From Neorhizobium huautlense (GTDB lineage Bacteria; Pseudomonadota; Alphaproteobacteria; Rhizobiales; Rhizobiaceae), in the NCBI RefSeq assembly GCF_030811685.1, contig NZ_JAUSRF010000018.1:1-64000 (forward strand): a stretch of 64,000 nt of DNA, written 5' to 3'. The stretch's first letter is position 1; each line of letters begins with the position of its first letter. Position numbers and translations under genes: made by a program. Shown in pieces: positions 7,790-16,319 of the stretch. Under the pieces are notes generated by a model. It ran no database searches, was not told where the DNA came from, and saw only the letters and a program-made list of their open reading frames with translations.

Positions 7790-9193
7790 TCAGCGGAAGA
7801 ACTGGCGGATACGCTGGCCGTCACGTTCGACTTCCAGACGCCAGAAACCCGGATCGCTGTCCTTGAGGATATCTTCGAGTTCCTTGGCTGACTTCACCGG
7901 ATCACCGTTCAGCGAAATGATGATGTCCTTCGGCTGGAAACCGACGCGGGCGGCCGGCGAGTTGCGGGCAATGTCGGTAACGACGACGCCGGTCTTGTCG
8001 GCGGTCAGCTGCAGTTCGGTTGCCAGCTTCGGCGACAGGTTGGCGACGCGCAGGCCGGCAAACGGGTTGCGGCCCTCGATCAGGCGTTCGTCGCGCGGCG
8101 TAGTCTCCGGCGCGGTGTTGAGCATGATTGTCAGTTTGCGTTCGCCGCTCGACTGCGCAATCGTCAGTTCGGTGGTTTTTCCGAGGCCGGCCGTGGTGAG
8201 GCGGTAACCCAGCGCGTCGGGATGCTCGATGGCGATGCCATTCACGGCGGTGATGACTTCACCGGGCTTCAGGCCACCCTTGTCGGCCGGGCCACCGTCG
8301 ACAACGGCCGTGACCAGTGCGCCACGTGCCATTTTCAGGCCAAGCGCTTCGGCAACCTCGGAGGTGACAGGCATGAAGGTTGCGCCGACATAAGGCCGTT
8401 CAAACGTGGACTTGCCGTCTTCGGCAGCCTTCAGGAACACGTTCACGAGATTGCCGGGAATGGCAAAACCGACGCCGTTCGAACCACCGCCACGCGAAAA
8501 GATCGCCGTGTTGATGCCGATCAGTTCACCATTGGTGTTCATCAGCGCGCCACCGGAATTGCCGGGATTGATCGACGCATCGGTCTGGATGAAAAAGCCG
8601 AAATCGCCATTGGTGACCTGATTACGGGCAAGACCGGACACGATACCGCTGGTCACCGTCTGGCCGACACCGAACGGGTTGCCGATAGCGAGCACGAGAT
8701 CACCGACCTCGACCGCATCGGAATCGGCGATCTTCAGAACCGGAAAGCTTTCCTTGGCCTTGATGCGCAGCACGGCGAGATCCATGCTCTCGTCCTTGAG
8801 GATCACCTCGCAGGGGAATTCGCGGCCATCGGCCAGCGCGATCTTGATGTCGTCGGCGCCCTGGATGACGTGATTGTTGGTGACCACCAGCCCCTTGTCG
8901 GACAGAATGACCCCGGAGCCGAGCGAAGACTGCTTTTCCGAACGGTTCGGCATGCGCTGCCCGAAAAACTGCTCGAAGAAGGGGTCGCCGGCGAACGGGT
9001 TGCGACGCTGGGCAAGGCGTTCTGCATACACGTTGACAACCGCGCCCGACGTGCGCTTGACCAGCGGCGCGAAGGAGAGCTGCATCTGCTCGCGGCTTTG
9101 CGGCAGGGTTTTCTCCTGCGCCTGCGCCGCTACCGGCAAAAGAAGAGAGAGAGCCAGAAGGCCGGTCGACACGCATTTTTGCATGGTCAGCAT
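7790..9193 (-). CDS. degQ: DegP/DegQ-type periplasmic serine endoprotease
   Basis: This 467-aa precursor has an N-terminal signal peptide (MLTMQKCVSTGLLALSLLLP, continuing to AQA). The trypsin-like catalytic triad is visible: His in VVTNNHVI, Asp in ESMDLAVLRI and Ser in NPGNSGGAL. Two PDZ domains follow, with GLKPGEVITAVNG in the first and AARVGFQPKDIIISLNG in the second. The family degrades or refolds misfolded envelope proteins. The start at 9193 is chosen because GAGGA precedes it at proper distance; the frame stays open far upstream without a signal peptide. It probably forms an operon with rarA. DegP and DegQ cannot be separated with certainty from sequence alone. Confidence 0.92.
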   Translation of the reverse strand: MLTMQKCVSTGLLALSLLLPVAAQAQEKTLPQSREQMQLSFAPLVKRTSGAVVNVYAERLAQRRNPFAGDPFFEQFFGQRMPNRSEKQSSLGSGVILSDKGLVVTNNHVIQGADDIKIALADGREFPCEVILKDESMDLAVLRIKAKESFPVLKIADSDAVEVGDLVLAIGNPFGVGQTVTSGIVSGLARNQVTNGDFGFFIQTDASINPGNSGGALMNTNGELIGINTAIFSRGGGSNGVGFAIPGNLVNVFLKAAEDGKSTFERPYVGATFMPVTSEVAEALGLKMARGALVTAVVDGGPADKGGLKPGEVITAVNGIAIEHPDALGYRLTTAGLGKTTELTIAQSSGERKLTIMLNTAPETTPRDERLIEGRNPFAGLRVANLSPKLATELQLTADKTGVVVTDIARNSPAARVGFQPKDIIISLNGDPVKSAKELEDILKDSDPGFWRLEVERDGQRIRQFFR

Positions 9194-9342
9194 GTATTTC
9201 CTCAATTCAGAAGGTCCGGCCACTCCGGCCGGGATCGATTTTCGACGCCGAGGCTGGAAAACAAAGGTGGCCGAATCACGGACGGGATCTGTGAAATCAC
9301 CAGTGTTCGCGATCACATATAGGACATGAACGGACGGAAACC

Positions 9343-9723
9343 ATGAACTTTCTGGAGCGCACAAAAATATGGGCAAAACGGCTGAAGCGGGAGATCGTGG
9401 CGCTTTGGATCGCCGCACGAGATCCACGTGTTCCGCTGGCGGCAAAACTGGTGGCGGGTGCGGTTGCGGCCTATGCGCTGTCGCCGGTCGATCTGATCCC
9501 CGATTTCATTCCTGTCCTCGGTTATCTCGATGATCTTATCCTTGTGCCCGTCGGCATCCTGGCTGCGGTCAAGCTCGTGCCACCAGCGCTCATGGCCGAG
9601 TTCCGCGAACAGGCAGCCTTACGCGAAGGACGGCCGACCAGCCGCACCGGCCTGATCGCCATCCTTGCCATCTGGCTTTTGTGCCTCATCTTTGTCGTCT
9701 GGGTACTTTCAGACCTGCTCTGA
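9343..9723 (+). CDS. YkvA/DUF1232 family small membrane protein
   Basis: This 126-aa protein contains the DUF1232 core YALSPVDLIPDFIPVLGYLD (residues 44-63), preceded by an amphipathic basic N-terminus. A C-terminal hydrophobic segment (about 103-124) likely anchors it. The family is widespread and without known function. The gene is divergent from the protease gene; their starts are 149 bases apart. It is followed after 33 bases by an exported small protein, so the two may be cotranscribed. Confidence 0.85.
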   Translation: MNFLERTKIWAKRLKREIVALWIAARDPRVPLAAKLVAGAVAAYALSPVDLIPDFIPVLGYLDDLILVPVGILAAVKLVPPALMAEFREQAALREGRPTSRTGLIAILAIWLLCLIFVVWVLSDLL

Positions 9724-9756
9724 AGGCCCGCAAAATGGGCAGCAAAGGAAACCGGA

Positions 9757-10113
9757 ATGAAAAAGACCATCGCGCTCACCACAATTTCCACACTGCTGCT
9801 CGGCCTGACCCTGCCCGCCCTCACCGCTTCGGCTGCCAGTTTCGACTGCAATGGAGAGAAACTGGCAGCGGACGAAAAGGTGATCTGCGAAAACCGCGAT
9901 CTCAACGATGCCGACGTGAAGATGGTCACGACATTCGAAATCCTCACCGGGCTTCTGGCCATGGGCACGCGCGGAGAAATGCAGGAGGATCAGGCCACGT
10001 GGCTGAAACGCCGGCAGGCCTGTAGCGGCGATGTCGAATGCATTCGAACGGCTTATGTGGAGCGGCTGAAACAGCTCAGCGAGACGTTTGAGAAGATCGA
10101 CCGGCCGTTGTGA
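9757..10113 (+). CDS. Exported LprI/DUF1311-like protein
   Basis: This 118-aa protein has a 26-residue signal peptide (cleavage near LTASA-ASF). The mature part has four cysteines: FDCNGEKLAADEKVICENRD at about 29-48, and CSGDVEC at about 89-95. This spacing and the E-x-x-IC pattern fit the LprI/DUF1311 family of small periplasmic proteins, some of which inhibit lysozyme. It would probably fold with two disulfides. A lysozyme-inhibitor role is inference only. Confidence 0.72.
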   Translation: MKKTIALTTISTLLLGLTLPALTASAASFDCNGEKLAADEKVICENRDLNDADVKMVTTFEILTGLLAMGTRGEMQEDQATWLKRRQACSGDVECIRTAYVERLKQLSETFEKIDRPL

Positions 10114-10180
10114 GCGGGAATGCATGGTTTTTCCGGGCTATCGATGCTACGCTCAAGCAATTCGCGATAAGAGTGCTGCC

Positions 10181-10441
10181 ATGGCTGCCGTCACCAGATT
10201 GACCATAGAGATCAGCGAGGAAACCAAGACTGGCCTTGATCGGCTGGCGGGGATTTCCGAGGAAACATCGAGCCGCCTGGCGGGCGATGCCATCGCCGCC
10301 TATGTCGAGCATGAATTGGATATCGTCCACGAGATCGAAATCGGATTGTCCGACCTGAAGGCTGGCAGGGTGGTGCCGCACGATGCGGCGATGGCAGAGA
10401 TTACCGATCTGATCACCGCTGCGCAGGCAAAACGCACGTGA
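10181..10441 (+). CDS. Ribbon-helix-helix antitoxin (ParD/CopG-like)
   Basis: This 86-aa protein has an N-terminal beta strand and helices of ribbon-helix-helix type (TRLTIEISEETKTGLDRLA, residues 5-23), expected to dimerise and bind the operon's operator. The C-terminal half (AYVEHELDIVHEIEIGLSDL and beyond) resembles the toxin-wrapping tail of ParD-like antitoxins. ATG at 10181 is preferred over an upstream in-frame start because the strand begins there. Its stop overlaps the GTG of the ParE gene (GTGA), so the genes are translationally coupled. Confidence 0.85.
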   Translation: MAAVTRLTIEISEETKTGLDRLAGISEETSSRLAGDAIAAYVEHELDIVHEIEIGLSDLKAGRVVPHDAAMAEITDLITAAQAKRT

Positions 10442-10752
10442 ACGCCAGCCTCCAATGGTCGCGGGACGCGCTGGAGGATTTCAAGAAGCAGATCGCCTAT
10501 ATCGCCGAACACAATCCACAGGCGGCGGCCAAGGTCGCCGAACGAATGGACGATTGCGCCCGAAAACTTCTGCTGCGATCGACGGGGCGACCCGGCCGGG
10601 TAGACGGAACGCTTGAAAAAACTGTTCCCGGACTTCCCTATATCATGGCCTATGCGGTCTCCGCAGATGAGACCCGTACTGTCATCACCATCCTGCGCCT
10701 GATCCATACGGCGCGTGACTGGCGTCGAGGAAAATGGCCGCCATTCGCATGA
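10438..10752 (+). CDS. parE: ParE/RelE-superfamily toxin
   Basis: This 104-aa protein has the ParE pattern: LQWSRDALEDFKKQIAYIAE near the N-terminus, a central GRVDGTLEKTVPGLPYIMAY strand region, and the closing ITILRLIHTARDWRRG, where the conserved R-x-x-H-x-A-R-x-W is diagnostic. ParE toxins inhibit DNA gyrase, while RelE relatives cleave mRNA; sequence alone does not decide which applies here. The start codon is GTG at 10438, overlapping the antitoxin stop by 4 bases. A hairpin that belongs to a duplicated ilvD terminator lies just downstream. Confidence 0.88.
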   Translation: MNASLQWSRDALEDFKKQIAYIAEHNPQAAAKVAERMDDCARKLLLRSTGRPGRVDGTLEKTVPGLPYIMAYAVSADETRTVITILRLIHTARDWRRGKWPPFA

Positions 10753-10774
10753 CCGGTACATTGTGCAGGATGAC

Positions 10775-10838
10775 AACACAAAGCCCCGCCGGTGAAACCT
10801 GACGGGGCTTTGCTGTTTCCGTGCCGTATCGGCAAAAA
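10775..10838. repeat. 64-bp direct repeat, copy A (duplicate of the ilvD terminator region)
   Basis: This stretch matches 11447-11510 at 63 of 64 bases; the single difference is c at 10813 versus t at 11485. It contains the caaagccccg / cggggctttg hairpin. The next 17 bases (10839-10855) match the ilvD 3' coding end (11526-11542) at 15 positions. The copy therefore looks like a duplicated ilvD tail that lost 15 bases, including the stop codon. Confidence 0.9.
10779..10812. terminator. Terminator hairpin between parE and the DUF5615 gene
   Basis: caaagccccg at 10779-10788 pairs with cggggctttg at 10803-10812 over a 14-base loop. It lies between two convergent TA operons and can serve both. 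The U-run is short on either strand. Confidence 0.65.
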
Positions 10839-10858
10839 CCGCAGCGCGCCCTCGTTGA

Positions 10859-11188
10859 CTACGTTACCTCGATAAGCGTGTCGTCATTTTCCAGCGCCGT
10901 CAGTATCGCCGGCATCGCTTTTTCGAACCAGGCCAGCAGTTCCTTGCGCCGCGCATTGGGCAGCCGGATCCATACGACAACCGGCCCCATTTCCGTCAGA
11001 GCCCGACGTTGCGCGAAATCTTCATCCTTGGTGATGATGGCGGCAGCGTTTTGAACCGCGTAATCCCATATCTGCCGATCTGATGCAGACTGCAGATCAC
11101 AATCCGCGACATGCCGGGCCTCATGCCCTTGCTCAACAATCCACCGGGCAAGAGCTGGCGGGAGCTGAGCGTCGACAAGAAAGCGCAT
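10859..11188 (-). CDS. DUF5615 PIN-like toxin
   Basis: This 109-aa protein of the DUF5615 family is a PIN-domain relative. The N-terminal MRFLVDAQLPPALARWI carries the first acidic residue. GHEARHVADCDL and AAAIITKDEDFAQR carry the second acidic cluster (Lys-Asp-Glu-Asp), in the order expected for PIN-like nucleases. PVVVWIRLPNARRKEL follows. The family regularly pairs with DUF433 antitoxins, as here, with the toxin second and the genes overlapping by one base. RNA cleavage is expected from the fold but not shown. Confidence 0.87.
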   Translation of the reverse strand: MRFLVDAQLPPALARWIVEQGHEARHVADCDLQSASDRQIWDYAVQNAAAIITKDEDFAQRRALTEMGPVVVWIRLPNARRKELLAWFEKAMPAILTALENDDTLIEVT

Positions 11189-11412
11189 CAGGCAACGCGC
11201 AACACGGTATGGTCGCTCTGCCGTGCCGCATATTCCAGCACTGCACGAATATCCGCAGCCTCAAGCAGCGGATAATCCTCCAGAATCTCGTCATGGCTCG
11301 CACCGGCGGCAAGCAGTTCGAGAACGTCCTTCACGCGAATACGCAGACCACGAATGGTGGGGCGGCCCGCACAGACCTGCGGATCGAACGTGATGCGATG
11401 AAGTTCGGACAT
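11188..11412 (-). CDS. DUF433 antitoxin
   Basis: This 74-aa protein matches the DUF433 winged-helix family: RITFDPQVCAGRPTIRGLRI at about residues 6-25, followed by VKDVLELLAAGASHDEILED and ADIRAVLEYAAR. DUF433 proteins are the DNA-binding antitoxins of DUF433/DUF5615 (VapB45/VapC45-like) modules. It overlaps the toxin gene by one base. The whole pair lies between two copies of the ilvD terminator repeat, suggesting later insertion at this site. Confidence 0.87.
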   Translation of the reverse strand: MSELHRITFDPQVCAGRPTIRGLRIRVKDVLELLAAGASHDEILEDYPLLEAADIRAVLEYAARQSDHTVLRVA

Positions 11413-11446
11413 TTACGCGCCCTCCGTTGTTTGCCGTTCAAACCAT

Positions 11447-11510
11447 AACACAAAGCCCCGCCGGTGAAACCTGACGGGGCTTTGTTGTTTCCGTGCCGTA
11501 TCGGCAAAAA
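11447..11510. repeat. 64-bp direct repeat, copy B (native ilvD terminator)
   Basis: This copy abuts the ilvD stop codon (11511-11513) and is therefore probably the original. Together with copy A at 10775 it flanks the DUF433/DUF5615 gene pair. The two copies differ at one base. Confidence 0.9.
11451..11484 (-). terminator. ilvD terminator hairpin
   Basis: caaagccccg pairs with cggggctttg over a 14-base loop, 27 bases after the ilvD stop on the minus strand. The 3' tail is TTTG only, so it is weak by U-run but strong by stem. Confidence 0.7.
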
Positions 11511-13346
11511 TTATTCCGGCAGGATCCGCACCGCGCCCTTGTCGGCCGATGAGGCAAAGGCCGCATAGGCCTTCAGCGCCGTCGTGACATTGCGCTTGCG
11601 GGGTGCTGCCGGCTTCCAGCCGAGCGTCTCCTGCTCATGGCGGCGGGCGGCCAGATCGGCGTCCGAAACCTTGAGGTTGATCGTGCGGTTGGGGATATCG
11701 ATCTCGATCAGATCGCCCGGCTGAACGAGGCCGATGGCACCGCCCTGCGCCGCTTCCGGCGAGGCATGGCCGATCGACAGGCCGGACGTGCCACCGGAGA
11801 AACGACCGTCGGTGATGAGAGCGCAGGCCTTACCAAGACCCTTCGACTTCAGATAGCTGGTCGGATAGAGCATTTCCTGCATGCCGGGACCGCCCTTCGG
11901 CCCTTCGTAGCGGATAACGACGACATCGCCGGCAACAACTTCGTTGCTCAGAATCCCCTTGACGGCCGCGTCCTGGCTTTCGAAGACCACGGCAGGGCCG
12001 GTGAATTTCAGGATGGATTCATCAACGCCAGCGGTTTTGACGATGCAGCCGTCGAGCGCGATATTGCCGTACAGTACGGCCAGACCGCCATCCTTGGAGA
12101 ACGGGTGTTCTACCGAGCGGATAACGCCCTTTTCGCCATCGGCATCGAGATCATCCCAACGCGAGGATTGCGAGAAGGCGACCTGTGTGGGCACGCCACC
12201 GGGGGCCGCCTTGAAGAAGGTACGCACAGTTTCGGAATTGGTACGGGTGATATCCCAGCGGTCGATGGCATCGCCGAGCGTCGGTTCGTGAACCGTGTAG
12301 CAATCGCGATTGATCAGGCCACCACGGTCGAGTTCTCCCAAGATACGCATGATGCCGCCGGCACGGTGAACGTCTTCCATGTGAACGTCCTGCTTGGCCG
12401 GTGCCACCTTTGAAAGGCACGGCACCTTGCGCGACAGCCTGTCGATCTCTTCCATGCCGAAATCGATGCCGCCTTCATAGGCGGCCGCCAGAATGTGCAG
12501 AACCGTATTGGTCGATCCACCCATGGCAATATCGAGCGACATGGCGTTTTCAAACGCTTGCTTGGTGGCGATATTGCGCGGCAGGACGGTTTCGTCCTCC
12601 TGCTCGTAATAACGGCGGGCGAGATCGACGATCAGGTGGCCGGCCTCGACGAACAGGCGCTTGCGGTCCGAATGGGTGGCGAGCGTCGAGCCGTTTCCGG
12701 GCAAGGACAGGCCCAGTGCCTCGGTCAGACAGTTCATCGAATTGGCGGTGAACATGCCCGAGCACGAGCCGCAGGTCGGGCAGGCAGACCGTTCGATGGT
12801 GGCGACGTCCTCGTCGGAAATCTTGTCGTCGGCAGCCGCGACCATGGCATCGACGAGGTCGAGGGCAACGGTCTTGCCGTGCAGCACGACCTTGCCGGCT
12901 TCCATCGGACCGCCGGAGACGAACACGGCCGGGATGTTGAGGCGCATGGCGGCATTCAGCATGCCGGGCGTGATCTTGTCGCAGTTGGAAATGCAGACCA
13001 TGGCATCGGCGCAGTGCGCGTTGACCATGTATTCGACCGAGTCGGCGATGATTTCGCGCGAGGGCAGCGAATAAAGCATGCCGTCATGGCCCATGGCGAT
13101 ACCGTCATCCACGGCGATCGTGTTGAATTCCTTGGCAACACCACCGGCAGCCTCGATTTCGCGGGCAACCAGCTGACCGAGATCCTTCAGGTGGACGTGG
13201 CCAGGCACGAACTGCGTGAAGGAGTTGACGACGGCGATGATCGGCTTGCCGAAATCGCTATCCTTCATGCCGGTGGCGCGCCAAAGGCCGCGCGCACCCG
13301 CCATGTTGCGGCCGTGGGTGGTGGTTCTGGAACGATAGGCTGGCAT
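11511..13346 (-). CDS. ilvD: Dihydroxy-acid dehydratase
   Basis: This 611-aa IlvD/Edd-family Fe-S dehydratase converts 2,3-dihydroxy-isovalerate and 2,3-dihydroxy-3-methylvalerate to the keto acids of valine, leucine and isoleucine synthesis. The cluster-binding cysteines lie in CISNCDKITPGM (about 119-130) and CPTCGSCSGMFTANSMNC (about 192-209). The C-terminal signature is ALITDGRFSGGTSGLSIGH. The N-terminus MPAYRSRTTTHGRNMAGARG is canonical, and the length matches E. coli (616). The gene is monocistronic. Its 3' end is partly duplicated downstream, at 10839-10855. Confidence 0.97.
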   Translation of the reverse strand: MPAYRSRTTTHGRNMAGARGLWRATGMKDSDFGKPIIAVVNSFTQFVPGHVHLKDLGQLVAREIEAAGGVAKEFNTIAVDDGIAMGHDGMLYSLPSREIIADSVEYMVNAHCADAMVCISNCDKITPGMLNAAMRLNIPAVFVSGGPMEAGKVVLHGKTVALDLVDAMVAAADDKISDEDVATIERSACPTCGSCSGMFTANSMNCLTEALGLSLPGNGSTLATHSDRKRLFVEAGHLIVDLARRYYEQEDETVLPRNIATKQAFENAMSLDIAMGGSTNTVLHILAAAYEGGIDFGMEEIDRLSRKVPCLSKVAPAKQDVHMEDVHRAGGIMRILGELDRGGLINRDCYTVHEPTLGDAIDRWDITRTNSETVRTFFKAAPGGVPTQVAFSQSSRWDDLDADGEKGVIRSVEHPFSKDGGLAVLYGNIALDGCIVKTAGVDESILKFTGPAVVFESQDAAVKGILSNEVVAGDVVVIRYEGPKGGPGMQEMLYPTSYLKSKGLGKACALITDGRFSGGTSGLSIGHASPEAAQGGAIGLVQPGDLIEIDIPNRTINLKVSDADLAARRHEQETLGWKPAAPRKRNVTTALKAYAAFASSADKGAVRILPE

Positions 13347-13473
13347 GGGTATATCCTCACTCGGTCAAGGCCTGGCAGTCTATCCGCTCCTCTGCGGAGA
13401 CGCAAAAAGCCTATTTTTGAAAATGTCCTACTCCAGCCGAGCACAAGTGTCACTGCCAGATGGCGGCAAAACA

Positions 13474-13490
13474 GTACGGTACGGTACGGT
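13474..13490. repeat. Tandem 5-bp repeat (tacgg) before the HicBA-like operon
   Basis: gtacggtacggtacggt holds three consecutive tacgg units about 85 bases before the hicB-like start. It may be a microsatellite or a cluster of protein-binding half-sites. No function can be assigned from sequence. Confidence 0.5.
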
Positions 13491-13573
13491 TCGCGCAAAA
13501 CCGCGCCAATATCTGCAAATTGCCTGCGCCCGATTGGTCGGGTATCATTCGCGAAGAGATCAGGGAGAAAGCC

Positions 13574-13822
13574 ATGGCATCGCTTGATGCAATCGTCGTT
13601 CACGCTGTCTGGGATGAAGAAGCATCCGTATGGGTTGCGACCAGCGACGATATCGACGGACTGGTGGTGGAAGCCGCAACGATGGAAGCGCTTGAGCCGA
13701 AGGTGAAGGCTGCTCTGTCAGATTTGATCGAACTGAACGGCCCCCAGTCCTCCCTTCACGAGATCCCAGTCCGTATTCTTGCTGAACAGACATCCCGTAT
13801 TGCCAATCCTCACGCAGCGTGA
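13574..13822 (+). CDS. DUF1902 protein, HicB-like antitoxin
   Basis: This 82-aa protein has the HicB/DUF1902 partial RNase-H-like fold pattern: IVVHAVWDEEASVWVATSDD (residues 7-26), then IDGLVVEAATMEALEPKVK. It ends in a short tail without an obvious DNA-binding domain, which is usual for DUF1902 members. ATG at 13574 has GGGAGA upstream. The HicA-like gene starts 3 bases after its stop, so the pair forms a type II TA operon with the antitoxin first, the reverse of the classic hicAB order. Confidence 0.83.
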   Translation: MASLDAIVVHAVWDEEASVWVATSDDIDGLVVEAATMEALEPKVKAALSDLIELNGPQSSLHEIPVRILAEQTSRIANPHAA

Positions 13823-13825
13823 GCC

Positions 13826-14020
13826 ATGGCAGGTTATCTCAGGCAATTGAAGGAATTGCTTGAAAAGGCGGGATGTCACTATCACCGGCCGGGCAAGGGC
13901 GACCACGAAATCTGGTACAGCCCGATCACCAAGCGATATTTCACCGTCGATCATGGCGTGACGTCGCGGCACACGGCCAATGCCACTCTCAAACAGGCTG
14001 GGTTACCGAAAGCCTTCTGA
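13826..14020 (+). CDS. hicA: HicA-type mRNA interferase toxin
   Basis: This 64-aa protein of the YcfA/HicA family folds as a small double-stranded-RNA-binding-like domain. LKELLEKAGCHYHRPGKGDH leads into EIWYSP, with the catalytic His at about residue 27 in the place of the family's G-S/D-H motif. VDHGVTSRHTANATLKQAGL is the C-terminal dsRBD-like part. HicA toxins cleave mRNA and tmRNA. The gene is convergent with the DUF4112 gene, whose stop abuts it directly. Confidence 0.87.
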   Translation: MAGYLRQLKELLEKAGCHYHRPGKGDHEIWYSPITKRYFTVDHGVTSRHTANATLKQAGLPKAF

Positions 14021-14455
14021 TCAACGCCCCCGCCGCAGGTCATCCGGCACCACGCCAAAATGCTGCATGATCATATCGACATTACGGCGATGCGATTTGA
14101 AATAGACGTCGAACAGATCGCCGAAGACCGGCACGCTGCCGACTACGGAATCCACCGCGATATTGCCGACCATTTGAGCCAGCTTGTCCGCGGGCACACC
14201 CATGCGGCGGGCCTCGTTGACGATGTAGAGCCCGATCAGCGCTCCGCCGGCATCACCGATCACCGGCACCAGACCCATGATGGAATCAGCGCCAAAACGG
14301 ATGCCGGTGCCCGGCACGCGAATGGCCGTATCCATCAGGCGGGCGATACCTGAAAGGCGCCGCAAACGACGCAGCCGCTCGGCGCTATCGGAGACACCCG
14401 GTCCGGCATCAGGGCCGGAAGCATTCCAATTGCCATTCCAGGTGCGTGCGGGCAT
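14021..14455 (-). CDS. DUF4112 family membrane protein
   Basis: This 144-aa protein is assigned to DUF4112 on RLMDTAIRVPGTGIRFGADS and IMGLVPVIGDAGGALIGLYI, plus DSVVGSVPVFGDLFDVYFKS. The repeated P-V-x-G-D turn between hydrophobic stretches is typical, giving two probable membrane hairpins. Start 14455 is chosen for its GGAGG and because the upstream extension is low-complexity. The function is unknown. It stands alone, divergent from msrP. Confidence 0.82.
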   Translation of the reverse strand: MPARTWNGNWNASGPDAGPGVSDSAERLRRLRRLSGIARLMDTAIRVPGTGIRFGADSIMGLVPVIGDAGGALIGLYIVNEARRMGVPADKLAQMVGNIAVDSVVGSVPVFGDLFDVYFKSHRRNVDMIMQHFGVVPDDLRRGR

Positions 14456-14661
14456 GTTTTTCGCCTCCAGCAAATCATTGCTCGATAAATGAATGGGGAT
14501 TGCCGTGGTTCCCTGCAAGGCCGCAGCCGCCGCCCGTACGATTGATGACATCCCATACATCACGCAAACGTGGTTCATTATCGTCTGCGGGGTGCTGTGA
14601 AACCAAATGGGCCGGAGCTACGTATATTGATGAAAACCAGTCTCCCGCCGGAGGTTCAACC

Positions 14662-15602
<941 letters not shown>

Positions 15603-15603
<1 letters not shown>

Positions 15604-16253
15604 TGCCTCTCATTCCCGCCCTGCCCCGCCGGCTGCATGGTCCCAGCATCTGGGCGCTTTATGTCATCGGCCTCTGTCCTGCCGTCTGGTCGTTTTATCT
15701 CGGCGCGACCGGCGGGCTGGGCGTCAATCCGGTCAAGGAGTTCGAGCATCTGCTGGGCCTCTGGGCGCTGCGTTTCATCATTCTGACGCTGGCCATCACC
15801 CCCTTGCGTGATCTCTTCGGCATCAACTGGATCCGATATCGACGCGCGCTTGGCCTGCTCGCCTTCTATTATGTGCTGATGCATTTTTCTGTCTGGATGC
15901 TGCTCGATCTCGGCATGGATTTCGGCTCCGTTTTCGCGGATATCCTGAAACGTCCCTATATCACCATCGGCATGGTCTGCCTCGCAGCGCTCGTGCCGCT
16001 GGCGGTGACGTCCAACAACTATTCGATCCGCAAGCTCGGCAAGCTGTGGATCGACATGCACCACCTGATCTATGCGATCGCACTTGGCGGAGCGCTGCAT
16101 TATTTCCTCGCCGTCAAGTCCATCACCACCGAACCGTTCATCCACATCGCCGCAATTGCCCTTCTTCTCGCATACCGGCCGATCCGAAAACCCTTCCTGC
16201 GGTGGAAACGCGCGCGCAAGACCGTGGATAGCCCGCAACCGGCGCCACGCTGA
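15603..16253 (+). CDS. msrQ: MsrPQ system heme-binding membrane subunit
   Basis: This 216-aa ferric-reductase-like integral membrane protein (YedZ) passes electrons from the quinone pool or flavin reductases to MsrP. Six hydrophobic segments are visible. Heme-ligand histidines are expected in YYVLMHFSVW, WIDMHHLIYAI and ALGGALHYFL. The basic C-terminal tail is cytoplasmic. The start overlaps the msrP stop by one base. The length is typical for the family (about 200-220). Confidence 0.95.
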
Positions 16254-16264
16254 CACCTCACCGC

Positions 16265-16293
16265 CTTGACTTTGCCCATCTTGCCGGCTCCAT
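16265..16293 (+). promoter_or_regulatory. Possible promoter of the DUF817 gene
   Basis: CTTGAC at 16265-16270 matches the rhizobial housekeeping -35. At a 17-base spacing it is followed by ctccat, a weak match to the CTATAT -10. It lies 27 bases before the ATG at 16320, within the gap after msrQ. Confidence 0.3.
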
Positions 16294-16319
16294 TTCGGCC
16301 ACGAAATGGGGAAAACGAA

